From NCBI RefSeq assembly GCF_030409055.1, contig NZ_CP116619.1, positions 4,952,924 through 5,016,923 on the forward strand: DNA of 64,000 bases. The letters run 5' to 3'. Numbering within the stretch: the first letter of the stretch is position 1; each line of letters starts with the position of its first letter. Shown piece after piece: positions 1 to 8,660 of this stretch. The translations under genes and the position numbers were made by a program. Source of the DNA: Trichocoleus desertorum NBK24. Lineage in GTDB: Bacteria > Cyanobacteriota > Cyanobacteriia > FACHB-46. The notes beneath the pieces are model-generated. The model saw only the letters and a program-made list of their open reading frames with translations. It searched no databases and was not told the origin of the DNA.

Positions 1-597
1 CTTGAGGGTAATCCTAAAAAAAAAGCTTTGAGCAACAAGTTGACAGTAGTGTATGCAGGTAATCTATCAGATATCTATGGGCCATTACTCCAAAAGCTAG
101 CCACCATATCTCAATCAGTAGATACATTTCAACTCCAGCTACTAGGACCTGTTCCCGATTGGCCTACTGAAAAAGTTCAGGAATTTCAGCTTCAAGGAAT
201 TTATACTGGTTTTCTGCCACGTGATCAATTGATTCAAGTCCTTTGGCAAGCGGATGTTTTGCTAGTGATTATGTCATTTGCTGAATCAGACCGAAAGCGA
301 ATGCAGACTAGTTTTCCCTCTAAGTTATTAGAATACTGTCAGTTTGGTAAAGCGCTTGTTATTTGGGGGCCAAAAGATTGCTCTGTGGTTCATTGGGGGC
401 AGAAATATGATTCAGCGCGAGTAGTGACATCCCCTGCCGTTGAAGATTTAGTTAGGGCTGTCATAGACCTATCAAAGCAACCTACAGAACAAAAACGTTT
501 GGGCCAAAAAGCATTAGAAATGGCTCAAACAATGTTTAACCCTATGACAATTCAACAACAGTTTATTGAAAGCCTTTACTCTATTACTAAACTATAG
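1..597 (+). CDS. Glycosyltransferase family 4-like, C-terminal part (gene cut by window edge)
   Basis: The reading frame is open to the first base, so this is the end of a longer gene; the TTG at 28 is probably not its start. The visible part is the C-terminal Rossmann half of a GT-B enzyme. It has the donor-side stretch PSKLLEYCQFGKALVIWGP with the Glu that usually contacts the nucleotide-sugar in GT4 proteins, preceded by a GFLPRDQLIQVLWQADVLL region. It should transfer a sugar to a lipid-linked or growing glycan at the cytoplasmic membrane face. It heads the polysaccharide locus, 50 bp before a methyltransferase gene on the same strand. Sugar specificity cannot be read. Confidence 0.8.
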   Translation, partial: LEGNPKKKALSNKLTVVYAGNLSDIYGPLLQKLATISQSVDTFQLQLLGPVPDWPTEKVQEFQLQGIYTGFLPRDQLIQVLWQADVLLVIMSFAESDRKRMQTSFPSKLLEYCQFGKALVIWGPKDCSVVHWGQKYDSARVVTSPAVEDLVRAVIDLSKQPTEQKRLGQKALEMAQTMFNPMTIQQQFIESLYSITKL

Positions 598-647
598 AAA
601 TCCAGTCTACCTACAATCATTCAACATTCCTATATCAAGATAAGCTC

Positions 648-1628
648 ATGTCAATCACTTCTAGGCCGCATTTGTTGCCAAAAACACTGAGTAGGCTAGT
701 AGATAACTGGCTTTTAACAGCCTTCCAGAGATTGCCTATACGCTTAATGCAGAGATTGCTTTGGTTACTACAAAAATATCCAACGTTAGGCGATCGCTGG
801 GGTTATTCTATTCGTCAGTGCCATTACTACGAGCCACTGCCTGAATTTTCAGAAATTACGCCAGAGCAGGTGTTAAAGCGACGGGTATCCACCTGCATTG
901 ATTGGAACTTAGAAAAGCAAGTTAGCTTGGTTCAAAAGCTGAGTCAGTATCAATCTGAAATTCAAGGGATCATAGAGGGGAAGACTAGTATTCCATTTGA
1001 TTTCTCAAATAATGTTTTTTCTGAGCTAGATGCAGCAGTTTACTACGCAATTTTGAGAGAGCTAAAGCCTAAAAAAGTAATTGAAATTGGCTGTGGTTAT
1101 TCAACTCAAATAGCAGCTTTAGCAATTGCCCAGAACTTGCAACAAGGATATAGCGGCAAAATTATTTGTGTTGAACCTTACCCTGAAGCAAGGCTGACAG
1201 AAGCTAATCTAGAGGTAGAGCTTATTGCTGAGAAAGTAGAAACCCTAAGCTTAGACTTTTTTCAACAACTAAGTGCAGGAGATGTTCTGTTGATTGATTC
1301 AACCCACACTGTAAAGTTTAATAGTGATGTTTGCCGAGAAATTTTACAAATTCTACCAACTCTTCCATCCGGAATATGGGTTCATTTTCACGATATCTTC
1401 TTTCCCTATGATTACCCCCCTGACTGGTTAATCAAGGAGCGCCGAGCCTGGAGCGAACAGTATATGCTAGAAGCGTTTTTAGCTTATAACAACGTTTTTG
1501 AGGTCAAGCTAGCAAATCATTGGTTGTCTCTTGATTACTCAGAAGAGGTGGCGAAACTTTGGCCTAATGTCCTTCAATGGCAGCAGAAGTTCCATCAATG
1601 TGGCAGTCTTTGGCTTTGTAAAAAATAG
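648..1628 (+). CDS. Class I SAM-dependent methyltransferase
   Basis: A 326-residue protein starting at ATG. The middle carries a glycine-rich SAM motif, KVIEIGCGYSTQIAALA, followed by an acidic strand end (CVEPYP) and DVLLIDSTHTVKFNSDV. The motif WVHFHDIFFP resembles the metal/active-site region of sugar O-methyltransferases of the Methyltransf_24 type. The N-terminal ~100 residues are basic and not recognised; they may bind membrane or partner. It sits between two glycosyltransferases, 15 bp before the next gene, so methylation of a sugar in the same glycan is the simplest role. That is inferred from context. Confidence 0.75.
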   Translation: MSITSRPHLLPKTLSRLVDNWLLTAFQRLPIRLMQRLLWLLQKYPTLGDRWGYSIRQCHYYEPLPEFSEITPEQVLKRRVSTCIDWNLEKQVSLVQKLSQYQSEIQGIIEGKTSIPFDFSNNVFSELDAAVYYAILRELKPKKVIEIGCGYSTQIAALAIAQNLQQGYSGKIICVEPYPEARLTEANLEVELIAEKVETLSLDFFQQLSAGDVLLIDSTHTVKFNSDVCREILQILPTLPSGIWVHFHDIFFPYDYPPDWLIKERRAWSEQYMLEAFLAYNNVFEVKLANHWLSLDYSEEVAKLWPNVLQWQQKFHQCGSLWLCKK

Positions 1629-1643
1629 GATTGGTTCGTTTCC

Positions 1644-2576
1644 ATGCCAACTATTTCAATCATTACGCCGCTATATAACAAAGCACCCTACATTGCAGCC
1701 ACCATCCACTCTGTATTAGCGCAGACTTATTCAAACTGGGAACTGTGGATTGTTGACAATGGTTCCATAGACAGCAGTTGGGAAATTGCTCAACAATTAC
1801 CAGATCCGCGTATTCACTTGTTGCGAGCACCTAAACAAGGGCCAGGAGCCGCTCGTAACTATGGGTTATCTTATGCTCAGGGAGAATGGATTCAGTTTCT
1901 AGATGCGGATGATTTGCTTGAACCCAACCATCTTGCTCAACAACTGCAAGCAGCACAACAAGATCCAGTCGCCGATATTATTGCTTGTTGTTGGCAGGAA
2001 TTTATTGATGAAAATCCAACTGTGAAGAAGCTAAAGCAGCCAGCAGGTATGGGGCGATCGCCTCAAGAACTAAGAGACGCTGTGATCGCATTTGCTCCTT
2101 GGGCTGTCCATGCCGCAATCATCAAGCATAGTGCGTTCACACCGGAGTGCTATTGGCCAGAGCAACTTGATTGCTACTTAGGTGAGGATATTGCCTTCTG
2201 GTTTAGGTTAGTTAGCTCCTGTAGGGTAGCCTATGGAACTAGCCAGGGAGCTTTGTATCGCACCCAAACGGCTGAATGCCGTAGCCAGATCTCAAACCCA
2301 AAAAAGTGGTTTGAGGGAGTTCATGCCGCGATCGTTCACAATCAACAAGTTCTTCAGCAAGCTAAGACCGACTACACTTCAGCCCAATGTGAAAATCTAA
2401 TGCGAGTGTATGTTGAACTGTACCGCTTGGCTTGTCAGCAACAGGTAAAAGAAGTGGCAGAATTGGCAAGGTTGCATGCTGAGGCTTGGCTACGCGAGTA
2501 TTTTCGCGTTGTCCGAAAACCAAAATTGTCAATGGTCGCTCGACGATTAATTGGGATCAAGCCATTCCTGAAGTAG
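1644..2576 (+). CDS. Glycosyltransferase family 2 (GT-A)
   Basis: A 310-residue GT-A fold enzyme. The N-terminus ISIITPLYNKAPYIAATIHS is typical of GT2, followed by the nucleotide-binding acidic pair in VDNGSIDSS and the metal-binding DXD-type motif in FLDADDLLEPNH. Later, GEDIAFWFRL matches the GT2 ED motif that supplies the catalytic base. There are no membrane segments, so it is a soluble or peripheral transferase. It lies 15 bp after the methyltransferase gene and on the same strand. Donor and acceptor are not predictable. Confidence 0.85.
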   Translation: MPTISIITPLYNKAPYIAATIHSVLAQTYSNWELWIVDNGSIDSSWEIAQQLPDPRIHLLRAPKQGPGAARNYGLSYAQGEWIQFLDADDLLEPNHLAQQLQAAQQDPVADIIACCWQEFIDENPTVKKLKQPAGMGRSPQELRDAVIAFAPWAVHAAIIKHSAFTPECYWPEQLDCYLGEDIAFWFRLVSSCRVAYGTSQGALYRTQTAECRSQISNPKKWFEGVHAAIVHNQQVLQQAKTDYTSAQCENLMRVYVELYRLACQQQVKEVAELARLHAEAWLREYFRVVRKPKLSMVARRLIGIKPFLK

Positions 2577-2696
2577 CTGAGATGAATATTAGAGGTAGAG
2601 AATAGACTAGAATGTTAAACTTTCTCCTGAGTAAAGGCAGAAAGATTGTATGACCAGTTAGTATCCCACACCAGTTGTTCCTTCGTAGTCTTAAGA

Positions 2697-3467
2697 ATGT
2701 TTTTACCGTTACTCAAAGATTCATTATTTAAGCTTCGTTATGGTTTTAGAGGCGTTCCCTTTCAAATGGGAAACCAAATTGTTCGATTAGATGAGTCCCT
2801 CAGGCGCTGGAATATTGATTCTGAAGTTGCAATTCATCAGATTCTAGAAAAGTATTTAGCTCCTGGTCATATCTTAATTGACGTAGGGGCAAATTTTGGA
2901 TTGCATACGTTATATGCTGCTAAGGCTGTGGGTCCTCAAGGCTGTGTTTTTGCCTTTGAACCCGTTCCTGCAAATCTAAACTTATTACGTAGGAATGTTG
3001 CAATCAATCAGGTGCAGGAGCAAGTAAAGATCATTCCAAAAGCAGTATCGAATTCGACTGATCTGTTTCTCGATTTCTTTGTACCACCTGAAATAGTAGC
3101 GGTTACTGCGTCCCTATCAACAGAATCCACTCAATCTCAGACAAAAATTCAAGTTGCGAATGTCCGGTTGGACGATTTTTGGCCTCCCCTCAATCTACCC
3201 GTAAATTTGATCAAGATTGATGTTGAAGGGGCAGAGCTAGAGGTACTCCGGGGTGCTGAGCAACTGTTGAAGCAATGGCATCCACCACTACTAATTGAGG
3301 TACACGGTTTTGCGCTGCCGAGTTTTGGAGCTAGCGTGTTGGAGCTGCGAGGCTTCTTGAATTGCCTGAATTATCAAGAAACTCTGCTGGAGGGTGCGCA
3401 GTTTCAAGGAGAAGACTATTTTCAAGCCCTCTACTTACATTCTGAAAAAGAAATATCTTACACCTAG
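2697..3467 (+). CDS. FkbM family methyltransferase
   Basis: I place the start at ATG 2697 (MFLPLLKDSLFKLRYGF) rather than the in-frame TTG at 2646, whose extra 17 residues look non-family. The protein of about 256 residues has the FkbM SAM-binding core: HILIDVGANFGLHTLYAAKA, then VFAFEPVPANLNLLRRNV, and the late signature LIKIDVEGAELEVLRGAEQLL with LLIEVHG. FkbM enzymes O-methylate sugars and polyketides. Within this glycan locus a sugar substrate is likely, though that is inference. Confidence 0.85.
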   Translation: MFLPLLKDSLFKLRYGFRGVPFQMGNQIVRLDESLRRWNIDSEVAIHQILEKYLAPGHILIDVGANFGLHTLYAAKAVGPQGCVFAFEPVPANLNLLRRNVAINQVQEQVKIIPKAVSNSTDLFLDFFVPPEIVAVTASLSTESTQSQTKIQVANVRLDDFWPPLNLPVNLIKIDVEGAELEVLRGAEQLLKQWHPPLLIEVHGFALPSFGASVLELRGFLNCLNYQETLLEGAQFQGEDYFQALYLHSEKEISYT

Positions 3468-3526
3468 AATAAACGGCAAAATCTAGAACTTGCTGCTTAA
3501 ACATTCACTTACCTTTTTCTAAGCCT

Positions 3527-4666
3527 ATGAAATTTGGCATTGTTGTAACAACAATTTATGATGGCCAGTTTATTCATGAGTACTACAACCATTTTTTAGC
3601 TTGTGGCGATTTGAAAAAGGTTCATTTTTATGTGGTAGGTGATCTCTCAACACCAACTAGCTGCCGAGAGCAGGTAGAGAAATACACAAAGCAGGGTTTA
3701 CCCTGGTATTACCTAGGCCCGGATGAGCAAAATGAGTTCCTCAAGCCTTTTCCAAAACTTGCCGCTGAAATTCCTTGGAAGACTGATAACCGCCGCAACA
3801 TCGGCTTTCTGATGGCTTATCGCGATCGCTGCGATGTGATTATTGCAATTGATGATGATAACTATCCCCAAAAGAATTGGCCGTTCTTAGCAGGGCATTC
3901 TGAGGTCGGCAAAGAAGTTTCTCTCCTTACAGCTGTTGGACATAATAGCTGGTTCAACCTGTGTTCCATGATGGAGGTTCAATGTCCTTCTTTAGGAGCT
4001 GGAGAGACGGTTTATGCCAGAGGCTTTCCCTATAAGCGGCGTGACATTGCCTGTTCAAAAGTTGATGCTGAAGTTTCTACGGGTCTTGTCGCAATCAATG
4101 CTGGTCTTTGGTCGGGTGACCCAGATGTTGATGCTGCCACTCGCTTAGTCACTCGTTGTATCGCCAAGGAAAAGTTTACAACTGACTACCTACTTGCCGC
4201 TGACACATTAATGCCTATCAATACCCAAAATACGGGGCTTATTCGAGAGGCGATTTCAGCTTACTATTACGTCAAAATGGGACATCCAGTTGGGGGCATG
4301 AAACTGGATCGTTTTGGTGATATATTCAGCGGTTTCTTTGTGCAAAAGTGTGCCCAAGCGATGGGACATCGTATAAAAGTTGGCGCTCCCGTTGTTGAGC
4401 ATCGTCGCTCTCCTCACAACCTCTACAAAGACCTCTGGAATGAATTGGCAGGTATGGTCGTCATTGATGATATGCTGCCTCTTTTGGAAACGCCGTTGTC
4501 TCCAGCGAAAACCTATAGTGAGGCAACCGTTGAATTAGCAGAACGAATGGAGGAATGGTCAGCGAAACAGCAAGGATTCCTCTGGGATGAAGCGCTGAAA
4601 GATTATTTCAAAAATGTGGCTCAGAACATGAAGCTCTGGGTAGAAGTCTGTCGCCAGTTAGCCTAA
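3527..4666 (+). CDS. GT-A glycosyltransferase resembling reversibly glycosylated polypeptide / STELLO-type proteins
   Basis: A 379-residue protein without membrane segments. The N-terminus MKFGIVVTTIYDGQFIHEYY and the stretch TDNRRNIGFLMAYRDRCDVIIAIDDDNYP (positions about 86-114) carry a DDD triad at residues 109-111. That arrangement is reminiscent of the plant GT75 reversibly glycosylated polypeptides (UDP-arabinose mutases) and of STELLO-like proteins. It probably binds a UDP-sugar with a divalent metal. Its stop overlaps the start of the next GT2 gene by one base, implying translational coupling. The exact family is uncertain; a plain GT2 relative is the alternative. Confidence 0.6.
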   Translation: MKFGIVVTTIYDGQFIHEYYNHFLACGDLKKVHFYVVGDLSTPTSCREQVEKYTKQGLPWYYLGPDEQNEFLKPFPKLAAEIPWKTDNRRNIGFLMAYRDRCDVIIAIDDDNYPQKNWPFLAGHSEVGKEVSLLTAVGHNSWFNLCSMMEVQCPSLGAGETVYARGFPYKRRDIACSKVDAEVSTGLVAINAGLWSGDPDVDAATRLVTRCIAKEKFTTDYLLAADTLMPINTQNTGLIREAISAYYYVKMGHPVGGMKLDRFGDIFSGFFVQKCAQAMGHRIKVGAPVVEHRRSPHNLYKDLWNELAGMVVIDDMLPLLETPLSPAKTYSEATVELAERMEEWSAKQQGFLWDEALKDYFKNVAQNMKLWVEVCRQLA

Positions 4667-5679
4667 TGATTTCACTTGTAACTACTGTATTAAATGATCG
4701 GCAAGGATGTGCTGCTTTCTTTACCCAAATGGAAGCACAGACTTATCTGCCTGATGAAATTGTCATTGTCGATGCTGGTTCAAAGGATGGCACCTGGGAG
4801 TTCCTACAAAACTACCAACCGAAGAAACCTTATTCACTACAGGTCACTCAAGAAATTGGCTGTAATGTAGCTCGTGGTCGAAATTTAGCGATCGCCCAAG
4901 CCCAACATGAAATAATTGTTTCTACAGACATTGGTTGTATGTGGGAACCCCAGTGGTTAGAGGAACTAGCTCGACCCTTATTAGAGGATAAGAAACTGGA
5001 CGCCGTGATGGGCAGTTGGCAAGTTCGCTGGGAAGACCTCAAGAGTGATTGGGTAAAGGTAGAATATGCCTTACTCAATGGACCGAAATTAATTGCCACT
5101 CCCAAGTCTCACGCTTCCTCACGGTCAATTGCCTATCGCAAGTGCTTGTGGGAAAAAATTGGTGGGTATCCCGAAGATTTAACATTGGCAGGCGATGACA
5201 TGGTGTTTGCCCTGCTGTTGCATCAGACCACTGAACGTGTCAGTTGTGCCCCCATACCGCGTTGTTATTGGGAGCGTCCTGTTACTCTGAAATCTTTTTG
5301 TAAGGAAGCCCGTCGCAACTTTCGCGGAGGCGGAGAGGCGGGAATCTGGTTAAAGTACGGCTTCCTGGTAGGGGTAAGGCTGTTGCTTGAATCTTTACTA
5401 CTGCTTATTGGTTTAGTGTGCCTGCTTTTTGCTTCACCAATTTGGGTGGGGGCAGTTTTTCTAATTGCTTTTCTAAGCATTGTCGGGCTACGAGTAGCTC
5501 GATTAGTTCCAACTGTGGAGCGATTTAGTGCCTACGGATACTCCAATACATGGCTACGTATTATGTTCTTTGAATATCTGATTAAGTTTTGGAGTGTAGT
5601 CGGGTATTGGGAGGGATTTTTATCAGGATTGCAGCAGTGCCAAGAATGCAGACAAAGACTTCGTAGCCTAAAAACATAA
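4666..5679 (+). CDS. Membrane-associated glycosyltransferase family 2
   Basis: A 337-residue GT-A enzyme. The N-terminus is ISLVTTVLNDRQGCAAFF, with VDAGSKDGTWEFL and the DXD-like STDIGCMWEPQWL. The catalytic GDDMVFALLL and a KEARRNFRGGGEAGIWLKYG segment follow. The C-terminal third has two or three hydrophobic helices (about residues 235-275 and 290-315), so it is anchored in the inner membrane. Such enzymes commonly act on polyprenyl-linked sugars. The ATG overlaps the preceding stop (TAATG), marking co-translation with the GT-A gene before it. Confidence 0.85.
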   Translation: MISLVTTVLNDRQGCAAFFTQMEAQTYLPDEIVIVDAGSKDGTWEFLQNYQPKKPYSLQVTQEIGCNVARGRNLAIAQAQHEIIVSTDIGCMWEPQWLEELARPLLEDKKLDAVMGSWQVRWEDLKSDWVKVEYALLNGPKLIATPKSHASSRSIAYRKCLWEKIGGYPEDLTLAGDDMVFALLLHQTTERVSCAPIPRCYWERPVTLKSFCKEARRNFRGGGEAGIWLKYGFLVGVRLLLESLLLLIGLVCLLFASPIWVGAVFLIAFLSIVGLRVARLVPTVERFSAYGYSNTWLRIMFFEYLIKFWSVVGYWEGFLSGLQQCQECRQRLRSLKT

Positions 5680-5695
5680 ATGGCTCTTTTGACTA

Positions 5696-6844
5696 ATGAA
5701 ACTTCTCTACTATTCACCATCCAGCTATGGCGGTATTGCCGATTACGCGCACGAACAGGCTAATGCTCTAGTCGATATAGGAGTGGAGGTTACCGTACTT
5801 GCTACTCCAAAATATCCGACTGGTAGGGGAGAGAAGTATGAAATTGTACCAATTTTGCAGGAAGTAACTCCCACTAAACGACTACCTTATAAAGCCTTAA
5901 AAGTGATGCATTTTACCTCAATAAAACTGGCTAATTTTACCGAATTAGCCAGTTTTATTGAGGTAAATAATTTTCAGTATGTATTACTTGGCTCCTATGT
6001 GGAGTATTTAGCTCCTCTCTGGTCTGGTCGTTTGAGGCAGTTAACCAAAAAAGGGGTTGTTTTTGGTGCTGTCGTACATGACCCAGTGCGTGATTTTGTT
6101 TTTGGTCCTCGCTGGTGGCATCACTGGTCGATTGCTTCTGGTTATTCCTTCCTACGCGAAGCCTTTGTCCATGAATCCATCGAACTCGATACGGTTCGAC
6201 CAATGCCTCAACTCCGGACAACGGTTATTCCCTACGGCACGCATCACTTTCCCCATGCCGATAAATCGAGGGATGAAATGCGAACCCATCTCAATCTGCC
6301 ACTTGATGCCAAAATTATGCTGGCTTTTGGCCATATTCGTGATAACAAGAATCTTGACCTTGTTATTCGTGCAATGGTTAATTTCCCCGATTTATACCTG
6401 GTTGTTGCAGGGAAAGAACAGTCATCGAGTCAACGCCCAGCTGCTTTTTATCAGGATTTAGCCAAAAAATTAGGGGTTGCAGACCGTTGCCGCTGGGAGG
6501 TTCGATTTATTTCAGAGATAGAAATTGGCAACTTTTTTGAAGCGGCAGATATTAGTCTGTTCACCTACAGTAAGAGTTTTCGTTCTGCCAGTAGTGCTTT
6601 AAATACAGCAGCTAACTACCGCAAACCCTGTATCGCATCGGCAGGTGAAGGTTCTTTGCGCTCTGTTGTACAGAAGTATGAACTTGGGATTTGGGTTGAT
6701 CCGGATGATGTAGAGTCTATCGTGAATGGAATTATCAGATGGTTAAAAAATCCTCCTATTCCTCAATGGGATAAATATTTTGAGGAAAACTCTTGGGCAT
6801 TGAATGCCAAGTTGGTGGTTAACTGTTTGAGCGACTATTCCTAA
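5696..6844 (+). CDS. Glycosyltransferase family 4 with an internal palindrome
   Basis: A 382-residue GT-B enzyme. The acceptor domain begins MKLLYYSPSSYGGIADYAHEQANAL, with the glycine-rich loop of GT4 proteins. The donor domain includes MLAFGHIRDNKNLDLVIRA and the GT4-like SKSFRSASSALNTAANYRKPCIAS. An unusual feature is a perfect 25-bp inverted repeat (5912-5936 with 5943-5967) inside the N-terminal domain. It encodes a peptide around TSIKLANFTELASFIEV without breaking the frame. It follows a membrane GT2 by 16 bp and belongs to the same locus. Confidence 0.8.
   Translation: MKLLYYSPSSYGGIADYAHEQANALVDIGVEVTVLATPKYPTGRGEKYEIVPILQEVTPTKRLPYKALKVMHFTSIKLANFTELASFIEVNNFQYVLLGSYVEYLAPLWSGRLRQLTKKGVVFGAVVHDPVRDFVFGPRWWHHWSIASGYSFLREAFVHESIELDTVRPMPQLRTTVIPYGTHHFPHADKSRDEMRTHLNLPLDAKIMLAFGHIRDNKNLDLVIRAMVNFPDLYLVVAGKEQSSSQRPAAFYQDLAKKLGVADRCRWEVRFISEIEIGNFFEAADISLFTYSKSFRSASSALNTAANYRKPCIASAGEGSLRSVVQKYELGIWVDPDDVESIVNGIIRWLKNPPIPQWDKYFEENSWALNAKLVVNCLSDYS
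5912..5967. repeat. Perfect 25-bp inverted repeat inside a coding sequence
   Basis: The arms 5912-5936 and 5943-5967 are exact reverse complements, separated by a 6-base loop (TTACCG). The arms begin TTTACCTCAATAAAACTGGC. It would form a very stable hairpin in the mRNA or a cruciform in DNA. It is wholly inside the GT4 gene and in frame. A palindromic mobile element captured in frame, or a recombination scar, are both possible. Confidence 0.95.
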
Positions 6845-6876
6845 TCACTTTCTAAAAGTTTTATAGTATTGCACCT

Positions 6877-7416
6877 GTGAATTTTAGAATCATCACTGGT
6901 AGTGTTCTCAGTTATGGCTACAGTCAACTGCTTGGGAACCTGCCATCTCGTAAAATCCGCATGGTCTATCTCAGAGCCTATTTGGCACAAGTGGGAGTGG
7001 GAACTTCTGTCCAAATGGGATGTCGATTTTTGAATGGGAGAAAGGTGTCTTTAGGCGATCGCAATGTGATTAACTTCGGCTGCCTATTGGATGGTCGCCA
7101 TTACCAGATCCAGACGGGTTCTGATGTCTCCATTGGTCCAGAAGCGACAATCTTAACCCTAGGACACGATCCGCAGTCGCCAGAATTTGGCGATAAGGGC
7201 GGCGATGTAATCATAGGCGATCGCGTTTGGATTGCTTACCGAGCGATTATTTTGCCAGGAGTCAGGATTGGCGAGGGTGCCGTAGTGGCCGCGGGTTCTG
7301 TCGTGACAAAAGATGTGGAACCTTACACCATTGTTGCCGGAAGCCCAGCCCGATTCGTGAAAAAGCGATCGCCTGACTTGCACTACACACTGAACTACCA
7401 ACCGTGGCTACTTTGA
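6877..7416 (+). CDS. Left-handed beta-helix (hexapeptide repeat) O-acyltransferase
   Basis: A 179-residue protein with GTG start. Isoleucine/valine-rich hexapeptide repeats run from about residue 60 onward. They include the acetyltransferase signature IGDRVWIAYRAIILPGVRIGEGAVVAAGSVVTKDVEPYTIVAGSPARFVKKR, which closely fits the WcaF/NodL/CysE-like group. The catalytic His is probably in ILTLGHDPQ. It likely O-acetylates a sugar of the polymer made here. Its end overlaps the next glycosyltransferase by 13 bases, showing tight coupling. Confidence 0.85.
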   Translation: MNFRIITGSVLSYGYSQLLGNLPSRKIRMVYLRAYLAQVGVGTSVQMGCRFLNGRKVSLGDRNVINFGCLLDGRHYQIQTGSDVSIGPEATILTLGHDPQSPEFGDKGGDVIIGDRVWIAYRAIILPGVRIGEGAVVAAGSVVTKDVEPYTIVAGSPARFVKKRSPDLHYTLNYQPWLL

Positions 7417-8660
7417 GAAATGAAGAATTGCCATCCTGGATCTGTTGTCAACTAGGAGCCCGTGAACATTACGCTGTTCCACGGGCTTTACATCAGACCG
7501 GACAACTCGCCCACCTGATCACAGATGGTTGGGTTCCACCACAATCTGCACTGAACCAGCTGCCTATATCTCTGTTCACTAATTTACGTGAACGGTTTCA
7601 TGGAGATTTAACCCAAGCATCTGTCCACGCCTTCACTGGTTCTTTGATGCGCTTTGAACTGACTCAACGTCTTCAGAAAACCTCAGGATGGGAACGCATT
7701 ATCGACCGTAATCACTGGTTCCAAAAACAGGCAGTGCAGGTACTAAATGCGATCGATCCTCAACGCTCCTCTCTCAATTCTCCCCCTACCCTCTTTGCCT
7801 ACAGTTACGCTGCCTTAGAACTGTTCCGCTACGCCAAGACCAGAGGTTGGCGCACTATCCTTGGTCAAATTGATCCAGGGCCAACCGAGGAAAAGTTGGT
7901 TCTAGAGGAACACGCGCGACATCGTACCTATCCATCCAGTTGGCAACCTGCACCGCCCCACTACTGGGTCAACTGGCAGGAAGAATGCTCGTTAGCTGAC
8001 CGAATTGTCGTTAACTCCCTCTGGTCAAGCCAAGCCTTGGAGCAAGCTGGTATCGCTGCCAATAAGCTTGATATCATTCCCCTTGCCTACGAACCACCTA
8101 AGCAAGCCCATGACTTTGTACGAACATACCCAGCCGCTTTCTCTGCCGAACGTCCACTGCGGGTGCTGTTTTTAGGTCAAGTCATCTTGCGTAAGGGCAT
8201 GGCGGCACTGCTAGAAGCGGCACAAACCCTGCGCAACCAACCCATTGAATTCTGGGTAGTTGGTTCTCAAGGCATTGCTAGACCATCGCAGACACAACAG
8301 CAGGAACGAGTAAGGTGGATGGGTTCCGTCCCCCGCAGTGCAACAGTGAAGTACTATCAACAGGCAGATGTTTTTCTGTTTCCCACCCTTTCCGATGGCT
8401 TTGGACTAACTCAGTTGGAAGCGCAAGCCTGGAAACTTCCAGTGATTGCTTCCAGATTTTGTGGTGCAGTGGTGAAAGATCGGGTAAGTGGACTTATATT
8501 ACAGGAAGTGACGGGGAAAGCGATCGCTAACGCCCTCCAATTCTGCCTTCAGAACCCCCGACAACTAGAAGCATTTGCTAGGGAAAGCACCAAAGCATCT
8601 TTTTTTAGCTTGTCACAATTGCAGCAGTACCTCCAAGCTTTGCCTTATGACGTTGTTTGA
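7404..8660 (+). CDS. Glycosyltransferase family 4
   Basis: A 418-residue GT-B protein starting at GTG inside the preceding acyltransferase gene. The donor domain carries RVLFLGQVILRKGMAALLEAAQTL and the GT4 signature FLFPTLSDGFGLTQLEAQAWKLPVIAS, with the Glu-x7-Glu arrangement typical of retaining GT4 enzymes (here E-x-x-A in the second position region). There are no membrane segments. It is overlapped by the start of the polymerase gene at its 3' end, so acyltransferase, GT4 and polymerase form a translationally coupled trio. Confidence 0.85.
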   Translation: MATLRNEELPSWICCQLGAREHYAVPRALHQTGQLAHLITDGWVPPQSALNQLPISLFTNLRERFHGDLTQASVHAFTGSLMRFELTQRLQKTSGWERIIDRNHWFQKQAVQVLNAIDPQRSSLNSPPTLFAYSYAALELFRYAKTRGWRTILGQIDPGPTEEKLVLEEHARHRTYPSSWQPAPPHYWVNWQEECSLADRIVVNSLWSSQALEQAGIAANKLDIIPLAYEPPKQAHDFVRTYPAAFSAERPLRVLFLGQVILRKGMAALLEAAQTLRNQPIEFWVVGSQGIARPSQTQQQERVRWMGSVPRSATVKYYQQADVFLFPTLSDGFGLTQLEAQAWKLPVIASRFCGAVVKDRVSGLILQEVTGKAIANALQFCLQNPRQLEAFARESTKASFFSLSQLQQYLQALPYDVV

